Shown: piece by piece, positions 1 to 7,793 of the stretch
Position numbering within the stretch: the first letter of the stretch is position 1
How the letters are laid out: each line of letters starts with the position of its first letter
Assembly: GCA_013360495.1 (NCBI GenBank)
Contig: JABWBM010000006.1
Location: forward strand, 1 to 37,724
Origin: Planctomycetaceae bacterium
Lineage (GTDB): Bacteria > Planctomycetota > UBA8742 > UBA2392 > JABWBM01
Reading direction: 5' to 3'
Length of the DNA: 37,724 nt
The notes under the pieces: generated by a model
Database searches by the model: none
Seen by the model: only the letters and a program-made list of their open reading frames with translations
Told to the model about the DNA's origin: nothing
Program-made: the position numbers and the translations under genes

Positions 1-441
1 CGCCTGCTCGAAGCGAAGGCGCTCTTGTTGATCGGCCAAACCGCGCCGGCCACGGCCATTCTCTCAACACTGACCGACAAGAAGGATCAAGACCAGCTTT
101 CGCGCGCTGCGTACGCCATGCTCGGAGTGGTGAACATTCACAGCGGCAGAAGCCGGACGGGGCTTGACCTGCTCTTGCAGGCTCTCGAAAACTCCGCCGA
201 CTATACATGGGAAGGGCAAGCGGAAGCGGAAGCCGACCTCGGGCTTGCCTATCTCGTTGTCGGTGATGGCGAAAAGGGCCTGATGTGGCTGCGCCGCGCG
301 CAAATGTTCTTCGAGGCCACGGGCGACTTCGACAGCCTCGTGCGCAGTTTGAAAAACGAGCGCGACTATTACGACGAAATCGGCGAGAACGGCCTTGCCT
401 CCCAAGTCCAGCTTCGCATCGACGAACTCAGGGCGTATTAG
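1..441 (+). CDS. TPR-like repeat protein, C-terminal part (5' end outside window)
   Basis: The reading frame is open from the first base and ends at TAG 439-441, so only the last 146 residues are visible. The segment is all-helical in character. It has repeated A-x-x-x-L-G-x-x-x-x-x-G-x-x-x-x-A/G patterns (AYAMLGVVNIHSGR, ADLGLAYLVVGDGEKG) typical of tetratricopeptide repeats, at least three units. TPR proteins act as protein-interaction scaffolds, and nothing here points to a catalytic role or a partner. The real start lies upstream, and any N-terminal kinase, sensor or signal domain would be out of view. The gene is followed directly by a cluster of family A palindromic repeats and converges with the leftward gene that ends at 615. 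Confidence 0.7.
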   Translation, partial: RLLEAKALLLIGQTAPATAILSTLTDKKDQDQLSRAAYAMLGVVNIHSGRSRTGLDLLLQALENSADYTWEGQAEAEADLGLAYLVVGDGEKGLMWLRRAQMFFEATGDFDSLVRSLKNERDYYDEIGENGLASQVQLRIDELRAY

Positions 442-462
442 AATGCCTGTATCGCTTGCTCT

Positions 463-592
463 TGTAGCGTCACGCGCTCTCGCGTGACGTCTTGACCTGC
501 GATAGAGCAAGCGTTGCAAGAAGACGCCCTGCGGGGGCGCAGGGCGCTACGCCTCCGGTCGTCGTGTGCGCGAGAGCAACGCGACGCTACAT
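463..592. repeat. Family A palindromic repeat cluster (three hairpin units)
   Basis: This cluster fills the gap between two converging genes. Unit 1 (463-493) begins TTGTAGCG and ends CGTCTT, with stem arms TCACGCG and CGCGTGA around a CTCT loop. Unit 2 (520-550) is the same design reversed, AAGACG to CGCTAC, with arms CCCTGCG/CGCAGGG. Unit 3 (about 559-592) is a decayed reversed copy ending GACGCTACA. The flanks are conserved while the stems differ in sequence but keep pairing, which resembles REP/BIME elements. The elements could act as bidirectional terminators or mRNA stabilisers between convergent genes (inference). Confidence 0.8.
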
Positions 593-614
593 GCAAACCA
601 GTTCCATTACCGCT

Positions 615-2054
615 CTATTCAACCCTCGCATGCTGACGCGCCAACGCCGAAAAACGCGGGTCCGCTTCGACGTCGAGAACCCGTACTGATTTTTGAATCT
701 CGCCTAGCGCGCGTTCAGGCTGCGCCGACACGCCGGCAATAACCGCCCCGAGCCCCATCGCATCCCCGATGATCTCGATAGCGTCCGGTTCCAGCCCCAC
801 CGAAAGCCCCAAGGCGTAAAGCGTCTCCGGGTTCACGCCCGCATCACCGCCCGTATCGACAAGCAGCTTGTGCGGCATCTCGCCGAACGCTTCCAAGGCA
901 AGTATCAACGTCGCCGTCACGCGGCCCTTGGCGGTTAACACGGCAGCGAAATCTTGCTCCGAAAAAACCACGGGTGTCTGCGGTTCGAGAATGATTCCGC
1001 CCGGCGATAACGCCGGTGTCCCCGGCCCGGCGAGCACGACTTCGCGCACACCATCGGGGCGTGTTCGCGTGGTGCGGCTCTCGCTGAATCGCCCGTCCGT
1101 GCGGGCGACGCCGGTCATGGCCAATTGATAGACAGCGTCGAACATCCCGCCCGCGCACAGGCCTATGGGCGATTCCTCCCGCACGGTGGTGAGTAGCATT
1201 CGCACCTGCATGGGAACGATCTGCACCGAGTCGATGGCGCCCGGAACAGGCGGAACGCCGCACTGGATACCTTCACCGCTCAAAATGCGCGCGCCACCCA
1301 ATGGCGCGAAGAGCAGCTTCGCCCGCGATGCAAGCAGCACCGAACCCGAGCCGTGCAAGGAAAGCAATGCTTGCGGCCTGCGGCTCTCGGCGAATCCCGC
1401 TCCGAGGGCAAGCGAAGCCGCGCGTGAGGCGTGATCGTCGGGTATAGTATGACGCGTCGCGTCATCGGATACATTGAGCGCGCCTATTTTCGGCTGCTCG
1501 CCCACAACGATAAGACGCTCGATCTTCACGCCGCCTTGGCCGAGTTCAGTTGTGGCTCCCGCGACAGCCTGCTCTCCCCGCATCGCCACGGCGCGCGTCA
1601 CGACGCCGCCGGAAACCAGATAGCCATGCGTCATCTCCGCTTCGGCGATGAGAACCTCCACCGTTCCAGTAAAGTCTGCGGCGACCATCTTGCCGACCAG
1701 TGGCTGTCGCGCCGCCACATCGGCCAGCTCCGTGCGCGGGCTAACGCTCACATGCAGATCGCCATACACATGACCGTGGCAGGAGAGGTAATAGCTCGTG
1801 CCGTCCTCATGGCGCTGAAATGGCTCAACGGCCGAGCCATCGGGTCTGCGGAAATGCGCTACGGAACTCGTGGGTAGCGCCTTCGAATCAGCGCCTGCAA
1901 CGAACCTTACGCGGCACAGATGGCACGATCCCTGAGCGCTGCACGAACTGTCGATATGCACGTTCGTGCGGCGCGCCAAGAGAAAAAGGTTTTCCCCCTC
2001 GTCCGCCTCGACGAGTTTTCGCGCGGGCTCGAAATAGACCTTGTGGCGCTTCAT
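615..2054 (-). CDS. Ferredoxin-ASKHA protein, RACo-like (DUF4445), with altered nucleotide-binding loops
   Basis: 479 residues. The N-terminus is a plant-type [2Fe-2S] ferredoxin domain with ligands C38, C44, C47 (C-x5-C-x2-C) and C92. The C-terminal part follows the DUF4445/ASKHA domain of RACo and RamA, the ATP-dependent reductive activators of corrinoid proteins. Recognisable blocks are GVPPVPGAID, GLCAGGMFDAVYQL (usually GICGSGLID), the SEQDFAAVLTAKG block and GDAMGLGAVIAG near the end. The usual phosphate loops DIGTT and DIGTNGE are not recognisable; LLSLHGSGSVLL stands where the second is expected. The protein is roughly 100 residues shorter than typical members. ATP-driven reduction is therefore doubtful, and it may be an electron-transfer or regulatory derivative. 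No corrinoid protein or methyltransferase of C1 metabolism is in the window. ATG 2054 was chosen over a longer frame to 2090, because the extra codons lie in a repeat and an AAGG sits just upstream. Confidence 0.72.
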   Translation of the reverse strand: MKRHKVYFEPARKLVEADEGENLFLLARRTNVHIDSSCSAQGSCHLCRVRFVAGADSKALPTSSVAHFRRPDGSAVEPFQRHEDGTSYYLSCHGHVYGDLHVSVSPRTELADVAARQPLVGKMVAADFTGTVEVLIAEAEMTHGYLVSGGVVTRAVAMRGEQAVAGATTELGQGGVKIERLIVVGEQPKIGALNVSDDATRHTIPDDHASRAASLALGAGFAESRRPQALLSLHGSGSVLLASRAKLLFAPLGGARILSGEGIQCGVPPVPGAIDSVQIVPMQVRMLLTTVREESPIGLCAGGMFDAVYQLAMTGVARTDGRFSESRTTRTRPDGVREVVLAGPGTPALSPGGIILEPQTPVVFSEQDFAAVLTAKGRVTATLILALEAFGEMPHKLLVDTGGDAGVNPETLYALGLSVGLEPDAIEIIGDAMGLGAVIAGVSAQPERALGEIQKSVRVLDVEADPRFSALARQHARVE

Positions 2055-2065
2055 TGGCCTTGGAT

Positions 2066-2190
2066 TGTAGCGCCGTGCGCCCTCTCGCAAAGCAGTGCGC
2101 TTGAAATTGTAGCGTCACGGCTACGCCGTGACGTCATGCCCGTAAATTAGGCGTTCTCGAAGACGTCACGCGAGGGCGCGTGACGCTACA
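2066..2190. repeat. Family A palindromic repeat cluster filling an intergenic region and overlapping a gene end
   Basis: Three units. A decayed unit (2066-2090) begins TTGTAGCG but has lost its right arm. A complete unit (2107-2136) has arms TCACGG/CCGTGA. A reversed unit (2160-2190) runs from AAGACG to CGCTACA with arms TCACGCG/CGCGTGA. The last two form the inverted pair seen at the other sites. The reversed unit provides the final codons and the TGA stop (2166-2168) of the methyltransferase gene, and the decayed unit sits just upstream of the RACo-like start at 2054. Confidence 0.8.
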
Positions 2191-4070
2191 GCGGCGATAT
2201 CGTCATCCCTCAAACCGAAAAGCTCGTACACCGCCCGGTCGAGAGCGGCTTCCATATGCGTGGAATCAAAAGTTTCGCTGGCGTAGCCGTCGAGCAGCAG
2301 CTGCACTGCGTTCACGATTTCGTCGTGCAGGCGGCGCTCACTCGCTGTGCGGATTGACTTGACGGGCAGCTTGCGCAATGCACCCACTTTCACTTGCGGG
2401 AATGCGCGCTGGCCGGACTCGACGACCATCTGTCGATACACCCAACGCATCAGCGTGGAATTGAGCGCACCTACCACATAGCGCACGTCGCGCCCATCTT
2501 GTGGATCAAAGAGCGCCAGCAGTGAGTTACGAAAGTATGTCGCACCCACACGCGGCCCGACGATGGGGAATCCGGCAGTTTGACGGATCACGAATCGCGC
2601 GCGCTCGTAACACTCTTCCTCTCGAATCGTGAAGTATTCCCCAGCGGTAGGCTGATAGCCCAGCCGCAGCCACTTCGCCGGCGCGTCGCAGCGGTAGCGT
2701 TGCACTTGTTTGCCTTCGAGAATCGGCGCCGATTGATACGAAGGGTCGGCGCTGCTGACGATCAGCTTGCGCGAACAGTTCCCCGTATGCACGCCGGGAT
2801 CGGCAACCAGCGCGCCAAGGCTTTCGCCCTGAGCCAGCAATCGTTCCAACAGATCGCCGCCGCACGCCGACCACGACTGATCGCCGTTGAATACACCGGT
2901 GCTCTCTTGACCGTCCTTGCCGATGATCACTGCAGGGCCATCGTGGTTCTTGTCGGCGATGAAGGTCAGCGCCGGCGTCACCGCGCCGCCGAAGATTTCC
3001 TCGCCCCAGTAACGCACGCGCGCGAGCAACGTATGCCGCGCAACGCACGCTCGCAATGCACGGTAGCCGATCAGGTGGGCGATCTGGTCGGGCACGACAA
3101 AGGCCGTAACGCCCGCGCTTAAGTCGCGCACGGCCCGCTCAACGAAGAGCGAATGCAGGCTCAGCCAACCCGACGTGTCGTAGTGCCGCTCGTAATACGC
3201 CTTACGCTTCGGGTCGAGGGTGTGGCCGTGCCGCCCGGAGTACGATATCCACGGCGGATTACCGATCACGAGGTCAAAGCCCGGCTTATCGCGCTCGAAA
3301 ACCCGCGCGAACTTCGCACGAATATTCAGCGCAGCGTCACTCAGCCCCGCATCCTCGACCAATGCGTCGCCGGTGACGATATTGTCCGCGAGTGCGGCAA
3401 GTGCATCTTCATCTTGTATCCCGGCTGCCAAGAGCAGCGCCCGCTTGGTCGTCTCCACGGCCAGCGGATCAAGATCGACGCCATAGATGTGCCGTCGCAA
3501 AAGTTCGAGCCTGTCCGCGCCGGGATCGGCCCGCAGCATTTCTTCAAAACAGCGCACAAGAAACGCTCCGCCGCCGCACGCCGGATCAAGAATCGAAACG
3601 TTTAACCTTGGATGGATTGCAATGGATCCGTCATTCCCGCCGAGGCATGAGGCAAGTGAGCGAGTAGCGAACGTTACGCCGAGTGACCGGGAATCCAGTC
3701 TTACATTTACTTTTCTCAGTCGCGCGAATGACTCGGCGACAAGCTCATCCACTAATTCCTGCGGCGTATAGAACGAACCATGTGCACGGCGATCTTCGGA
3801 GGGCGCGAGCGCAACGCAACCATCGGTTTCAACCTTCAACGACACGCCAAGACTCGACTCATAAACGCGCGCGAGATGGCCAGGCGCCTGCGGGTTCGCC
3901 TTATCAAGCCCATAAAACGTTTCGCGAATGAGCGCCTGACGCGCGGCGATTGTGAGCGATGCGTTGTCACAAAAACTTTTTGACGCGATTTCGACACCGC
4001 AGCGAACAAGCGCCTCGCCGATAGCGGCGCGAGATATGTTCACTAAATCGAGCGTTACATGCTGACCCAC
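2166..4070 (-). CDS. Eco57I/TaqI-like N6-adenine DNA methyltransferase carrying an in-frame repeat insertion
   Basis: 634 residues. The core is a class I SAM-dependent N6-adenine methylase. FYTPQELVDELV (about 100-111) precedes motif I LDPACGGGAFL (about 161-171), acidic motif YGVDLDP follows, and the catalytic motif is IV GNPPWI. The C-terminal half looks like a TaqI-type target-recognition domain (GALNSTLMRWVY, FPQVKVGALRKLPV). No restriction nuclease motif is visible inside it and no partner nuclease lies beside it, so it is either an orphan methyltransferase or the modification part of a BREX/type IIG-like system whose other genes are absent. Two oddities stand out. Residues about 123-148 are encoded by a 74-bp family B repeat inserted between the YTP motif and motif I. 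The last residues (VASRALA) and the stop are encoded by a family A repeat. The GTG at 4070 is the best start in frame, though it has no good ribosome-binding site. Confidence 0.85.
   Translation of the reverse strand: MGQHVTLDLVNISRAAIGEALVRCGVEIASKSFCDNASLTIAARQALIRETFYGLDKANPQAPGHLARVYESSLGVSLKVETDGCVALAPSEDRRAHGSFYTPQELVDELVAESFARLRKVNVRLDSRSLGVTFATRSLASCLGGNDGSIAIHPRLNVSILDPACGGGAFLVRCFEEMLRADPGADRLELLRRHIYGVDLDPLAVETTKRALLLAAGIQDEDALAALADNIVTGDALVEDAGLSDAALNIRAKFARVFERDKPGFDLVIGNPPWISYSGRHGHTLDPKRKAYYERHYDTSGWLSLHSLFVERAVRDLSAGVTAFVVPDQIAHLIGYRALRACVARHTLLARVRYWGEEIFGGAVTPALTFIADKNHDGPAVIIGKDGQESTGVFNGDQSWSACGGDLLERLLAQGESLGALVADPGVHTGNCSRKLIVSSADPSYQSAPILEGKQVQRYRCDAPAKWLRLGYQPTAGEYFTIREEECYERARFVIRQTAGFPIVGPRVGATYFRNSLLALFDPQDGRDVRYVVGALNSTLMRWVYRQMVVESGQRAFPQVKVGALRKLPVKSIRTASERRLHDEIVNAVQLLLDGYASETFDSTHMEAALDRAVYELFGLRDDDIAAVASRALA
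3629..3702. repeat. Family B 74-bp repeat, copy inside the methyltransferase gene
   Basis: The copy runs from CGTCATTCCCGC to GGGAATCCAGTCTT. The ends form an imperfect stem (ATTCCCG/CGGGAAT) around a roughly 45-nt middle. It matches 5775-5848 at 66 of 74 positions by eye. It lies wholly within coding sequence and is read without a stop in the methyltransferase frame. Confidence 0.85.
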
Positions 4071-4109
4071 GAGAACATCGTAGCCGTAAATCCAGCTGCG
4101 CAGAAGGCG

Positions 4110-5744
4110 TCAATCCTCCGCGCCTTCATCCTCGCCCCAGATATGCGAAAGCGATCGGCCCGAGATTCGCATGAACTCCGGCAGATGCCGGTAATACACT
4201 TCGAGACAAAGACACGAAATCGCCGTCGAATACACACGCCCGTAATTCTTGCCGTAGTAACTGGTGGCCGGCCAACTCCCCTTGCGCGGCCCTTCCGCCT
4301 TGTCCTGATGCTCCACCAAGGTGCGCTTGAGCTCAACGTTATAACGCTGCCATTCCTCGCCGCCCTCCATGATCAACGCCATGCCGGTGTAGTACCATTG
4401 ATACGGGTCGGTATCGAGATCATTGGCTTGGGCATAGTCAGGCAGGCTGCGGCGCAGCGCGGCGACCTGCCGCTTGTGAACGTCATGATCGAAGCTCTGC
4501 CCCAACACCCTGCGGCAGAACAGATTCACCGCCGTCATGCCGAGACTGGTGCGGCGCACGCCGATACCCGCGTCGGCGTACATTCCTGCGCCATCGGCCT
4601 GTGTGTTGGTCTCGATGCAGGAGCGCAGACGCGCGAATACCTGCGACGGGATCTCAACGCCAGCGGCCCGAGCGCTTAAGATAGCCGCGAGCGCGAAACC
4701 GGTGATCGACATATCCGAGCGCGGTGGTTCGTTGGCCGTCGGGTAGCACCGATAGTCCCAGCCGCCCGTCGGCTGCTGGCGCGAGATCAGGAACTTAAGC
4801 CCCTTTTCCACCGGAGCGCGCAATTCGGTATCGCCGCTCATGGCTGCGTAGTCGGCGAGCGTGAGCAACGAGAGCGCGTGGTCGTACATGTCGCCGCCCG
4901 AAGCCATCTGGCGCGAGAGGAAACAGCCCTCGGCGTCCTGCGTTCGAACGATGTAGTCAAGCGAGGCTGCCACGTTGCGGCCAAAGTCCGGGCTCGATCG
5001 CGTGTAACCAGCGCCCGTAAACGCGAGCGTGGCGAACGCCGTCAACCCGAGATCGCGCACGGGACTCCCCGCCCCCTCGGCAGCGCAGCGGTCGCGGTAG
5101 GCAAAGAGGTTCTCGCCCTCGCCGCGCGGGAGGTAGCCGGTCATGAACTCGTCGCCGTCCCACCGGCCATAACTCTCCTTCGACGCCGGGCGCAAATCCT
5201 GCACCGATGCGAGCCAGCGAAGACCATCCAGCACCGCTTCCTCGGTCTGCTTGGAGCCGCCATTATCCTCAAGCGCACGGCTGCGCAGCGCCTTGGAGCG
5301 CCCGTGATAGGCGGCGCGGGCGATGGCAACGCCCTGCGTCCCCGTGCCAAGCGGAGCACCTTTGCTGAGGCTCGAACTTAAATCCTCCATCGGATCGGCG
5401 GCTTGCGTGGGTGTTGGCGGAGTGTTCGAGGGGGTATCGCCACGCACGCTGGCGTTCTTCGGCAGGGTGAAGGGAAGCTGATCGCTCGTGCTCGGCAAGG
5501 GCTGCTCGACCGCCGGATTCTGCGGCGCAGGCTCACCACCGGCCGCCGCTTCCTCCGCGACATTTTTGTCCTTCGCTTCGGCCAGCGAGAGCGCAAGCGG
5601 CTGATACTGTGCCATGGTTTCAAGGTTAAGGGCGCGCATGGCCGTGCGGCTATTGAGCAGCAATGTGAACGCGATCAGGTGAATCGCGATGGCGAACACC
5701 ACGGCGGGGCCGGTCTCGCGCTTCATATTTTCACCAGCACTCAT
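4110..5744 (-). CDS. Membrane-anchored alpha/alpha-toroid (prenyltransferase/squalene oxidase repeat) protein
   Basis: 544 residues. There is a short cytoplasmic N-terminus, one transmembrane helix (VVFAIAIHLIAFTLLL, residues about 13-28), then a Pro/Ala/Glu-rich linker to about residue 110. This TonB-like anchor architecture places the rest in the periplasm. The remainder carries repeats of the terpene cyclase/prenyltransferase toroid type: LDGLRWLASVQD, LDYIVRTQDAEGCF, LKFLISRQQPTGGWDYRCYP and YTGMALIMEGGEEW. Proteins of this build are common and mostly uncharacterised in Planctomycetes. The DxDD or terpene-cyclase acidic motif is not evident, so cyclase activity is not supported and a binding role is as likely. 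ATG 5744 is preferred (AGGA upstream); a start at 5780 would lie inside a repeat, and ATG 5726 is also possible. It lies downstream of the HEAT protein on the same strand, separated by repeat DNA. Confidence 0.75.
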   Translation of the reverse strand: MSAGENMKRETGPAVVFAIAIHLIAFTLLLNSRTAMRALNLETMAQYQPLALSLAEAKDKNVAEEAAAGGEPAPQNPAVEQPLPSTSDQLPFTLPKNASVRGDTPSNTPPTPTQAADPMEDLSSSLSKGAPLGTGTQGVAIARAAYHGRSKALRSRALEDNGGSKQTEEAVLDGLRWLASVQDLRPASKESYGRWDGDEFMTGYLPRGEGENLFAYRDRCAAEGAGSPVRDLGLTAFATLAFTGAGYTRSSPDFGRNVAASLDYIVRTQDAEGCFLSRQMASGGDMYDHALSLLTLADYAAMSGDTELRAPVEKGLKFLISRQQPTGGWDYRCYPTANEPPRSDMSITGFALAAILSARAAGVEIPSQVFARLRSCIETNTQADGAGMYADAGIGVRRTSLGMTAVNLFCRRVLGQSFDHDVHKRQVAALRRSLPDYAQANDLDTDPYQWYYTGMALIMEGGEEWQRYNVELKRTLVEHQDKAEGPRKGSWPATSYYGKNYGRVYSTAISCLCLEVYYRHLPEFMRISGRSLSHIWGEDEGAED

Positions 5745-5774
5745 AGCAATCCTGTAAACCGCTGCCCTACCAAA

Positions 5775-5887
5775 CGTCATTCCCGCGCAGGCACGAGGTA
5801 AGCGAGCGAATAGCGAGCGTTACACCGAGTGACCGGGAATCCAGTCTTTCTTTACTGATCTGGATGCCCGCCTCCGCGGGCATGACA
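5775..5887. repeat. Family B repeat plus a second hairpin, intergenic
   Basis: Positions 5775-5848 are a second copy of the 74-bp family B repeat. They are followed by a short AT-rich spacer and a clean hairpin (about 5861-5885) with arms ATGCCCGC and GCGGGCAT. Together they occupy nearly all the space between the HEAT-repeat gene and the toroid gene. Such a composite could attenuate or process a shared transcript (inference). Confidence 0.8.
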
Positions 5888-5897
5888 TAAACCTCCA

Positions 5898-7127
5898 CTA
5901 CTTATTAGAACCAACACCACCGCTCATCTCCCGGCCTTCGATCGCCTTGCGGACAAGTTCGAGGGCATCCTTGCGGCTCGCGTCCTTGGCAAGGATCGCT
6001 TCCATTCGCCGCAACTCGTCGAGCGTCTGGCCCGCGAGGTCGATCTCCATCGGCGCGCCCGGCGCCGCCATGGCAGTGAGCGCGCGCCGCGCGGCGAGGC
6101 GTACTTCCGTCACCTCGTCATTCTCGGCAGCGCGCTCGAGGGCAAGGATTGCCTCGCCATCGCCAAGAGCCCCAAGCGTAGTCGCCGCCATTTGCCGCTC
6201 AGCCGGATGCTCGCTTTTCAGAAGCTCGCGCACGGCGTGGGCTGCGCCGATGGCGCGCTCCCGCATAACGACGCTGAGAGCGGCGAGACGCGCGCCGACG
6301 TCCTCGGATTGAAGCCTCTCCACCAACGGCCGCGCCAGTTCGACTTCGTGATCGAGCAAGAGTTTGCGCGCTTCGGCAGGGAGCGAAAAGTCGTTCGCCG
6401 GTTCGAGCGGCGGCTTCGGTTCGTTGCGGATCGGCTCCGGTGGCGGGATATTCGACACGGGTTTCGGCTCGTTCGGCCGCACGGGCTTTTGAGGCTTCGT
6501 TTCCTGCTCCTTGACTCTGCGCTCAAGATCGGCGCGCGCTTTCTCAATTTCATTGCGTTCGTCCTGCGCGTCGATGGCAGTGAAGAGCGAAATGCCAAAT
6601 GCCGGCAACACCACGAGCATCAGCAGCCACGCCGCCATGGTGAAGGGTGAACGCTGGCGAGGCGGAGTCGTGGCCGCAGCGCCATTGGCCCCATTGGCTG
6701 CGACACGCGCCTGACGGTCAGACGGGCGCGGCAATATCGCCGCTTTGCGTTGTGATGACGGCTTCGATTGGCGGGCAGGCGGCGGTATCACTTGCTTGCG
6801 CCGCCCCGAAGGCGTGGGCGACGGTTGAGCTTTCACCTTTCCAGCGGCTTTCACTGCATCTTGCGGTAAACAGCGATAGCACAGCACGCCGGAAGGAAAG
6901 CGAAAGCCGCGCCCCTCCACAAAGTCCTGAGCGTCGAGCGGGATGCGGCACGAGCCGCAGAGCATGGGAGCGGACGATTGCGCGTTATTTTCGAGATCGA
7001 CGGGCAGGCTCTCGCTCGTGGTGCAGCCCGCGCAAATAACTATGGTTCCACGTTTTACGGCGTCACCACGGCCGATGGCGCCTTCGCCAAGGGGCTTTCC
7101 ACAACGGTCGCACCGCAGGAATTCCAT
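5898..7127 (-). CDS. Zinc-ribbon/HEAT-repeat membrane protein of unknown function
   Basis: 409 residues. The N-terminus has paired Cys motifs that look like two zinc ribbons: CDRCGKPL with CAGC, and CGSCRIPL with CYRC. A basic, Pro-rich linker leads to one transmembrane helix (AAWLLMLVVLPAFGISLF, around residue 165-182). After it comes a charged helical segment likely to be a coiled coil, a Pro-rich stretch, and HEAT-like repeats (LSVVMRERAIGAAHAVRELL, MAATTLGALGDGEAILAL, RLAARRALTAM). The probable topology is zinc ribbons in the cytoplasm and HEAT repeats outside. I do not recognise a specific family. It is the first gene of the leftward block, with a TATAAT box about 42 bp upstream of its start. 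Confidence 0.7.
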   Translation of the reverse strand: MEFLRCDRCGKPLGEGAIGRGDAVKRGTIVICAGCTTSESLPVDLENNAQSSAPMLCGSCRIPLDAQDFVEGRGFRFPSGVLCYRCLPQDAVKAAGKVKAQPSPTPSGRRKQVIPPPARQSKPSSQRKAAILPRPSDRQARVAANGANGAAATTPPRQRSPFTMAAWLLMLVVLPAFGISLFTAIDAQDERNEIEKARADLERRVKEQETKPQKPVRPNEPKPVSNIPPPEPIRNEPKPPLEPANDFSLPAEARKLLLDHEVELARPLVERLQSEDVGARLAALSVVMRERAIGAAHAVRELLKSEHPAERQMAATTLGALGDGEAILALERAAENDEVTEVRLAARRALTAMAAPGAPMEIDLAGQTLDELRRMEAILAKDASRKDALELVRKAIEGREMSGGVGSNK

Positions 7128-7168
7128 GGATACTCTTCGGGGGCATGGGGTTGCCGGGGCAGGGCACT

Positions 7169-7174
7169 ATTATA
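7169..7174 (-). promoter_or_regulatory. Candidate -10 box for the zinc-ribbon/HEAT gene
   Basis: The minus strand reads a perfect TATAAT here. Transcription would start near 7162, giving a leader of about 35 nt before ATG 7127. No good -35 hexamer is present at 17 bp spacing (GTGGCC), as for other -10 boxes in this window. Confidence 0.45.
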
Positions 7175-7780
7175 GCCGATGCGATGGACCGGGCCACTGG
7201 AAAGCCCAGGACCATACCACAACTTTTTCAGAAAAGCCTTTGACTTGACGCGTACCACCGGTTACTCGCTAGTGCTCTCATTCGAGGAGCGGCAATTATA
7301 CACTTTACGAAGTTCAGTAATCCGAATGCTGATCGCCAAGCAGCGGGGAGTTTGTTTTTGGGGCGTGAGGCCGATGAGGCGAGGGGCGAGCGTGAGTGAG
7401 CCGACGTTCAAGTCAGGCCGAGCGCAGTTCCCGATCCTCGTAAACCTCGCGGCTGCCGCCATCCGTCAGGCGCGCTGCTTCGCGCCGTGGCGATGGCCTA
7501 CGTGTGCGGGGGAAGCAAGGTCGAGGATGACGTGACGAAGCGGGCGTTCAACAGGGGCCAACCGCCATGAATTTCCGGCCTTTTGAAAGGCTCATTTCCC
7601 GATTCCTCTCTTCCACCTCCAATCGTCCTAAGTTAGACTCCGACCATAACTTGTGGTGTTTGCGGCGAGGTTGACGGCGGGGTGTCTTCGCGCCCTTTTT
7701 TCCCTCGCCCAACCACGACGCCGCCCCGGAGCTAGGGGATGGTGAAAGGGCAGCGTACGGTACGCGTAGCGCCCGATCAT
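7175..7780. other. Long intergenic region between divergent genes; nothing firm
   Basis: About 600 bp separates the leftward HEAT gene from the rightward giant secreted protein. Short frames exist on both strands but none has a convincing ribosome-binding site, composition or recognisable motif. A TTGACG at 7245-7250 has no matching -10. The GC-rich middle (about 7340-7560) could be a decayed gene, but I cannot identify it. The promoter of the giant protein should lie near the right end. Confidence 0.4.
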
Positions 7781-7786
7781 GAGGGG
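7781..7786 (+). promoter_or_regulatory. Ribosome-binding site deciding the start of the giant secreted protein
   Basis: GAGGGG lies 7 nt before ATG 7794. It overlaps the alternative in-frame ATG at 7779, which makes 7794 the better start and gives a compact signal peptide. Confidence 0.6.
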
Positions 7787-7793
7787 ATTGTGT

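Noticed and set aside
463-592. Possible CRISPR-like array at the clustered palindromes
   Set aside because: Units are inverted rather than direct, spacers are not of regular length, and no cas gene is present.
2166-4070. A full BREX or type IIG restriction-modification locus
   Set aside because: No pglZ, brxC, nuclease motif or specificity subunit is found near the methyltransferase.
4110-5744. Squalene-hopene or terpene cyclase
   Set aside because: Toroid-type repeats are present but no DxDD catalytic motif is visible, and the TonB-like anchor does not fit.
5403-5801. Plus-strand frame opposite the toroid gene
   Set aside because: Antisense shadow of a better supported gene, ending in repeat DNA.
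7179-7535. A 118-codon plus-strand frame in the 650-bp intergenic region
   Set aside because: No ribosome-binding site, no recognisable motif and Arg/Ala-rich composition typical of chance frames in GC-rich DNA.
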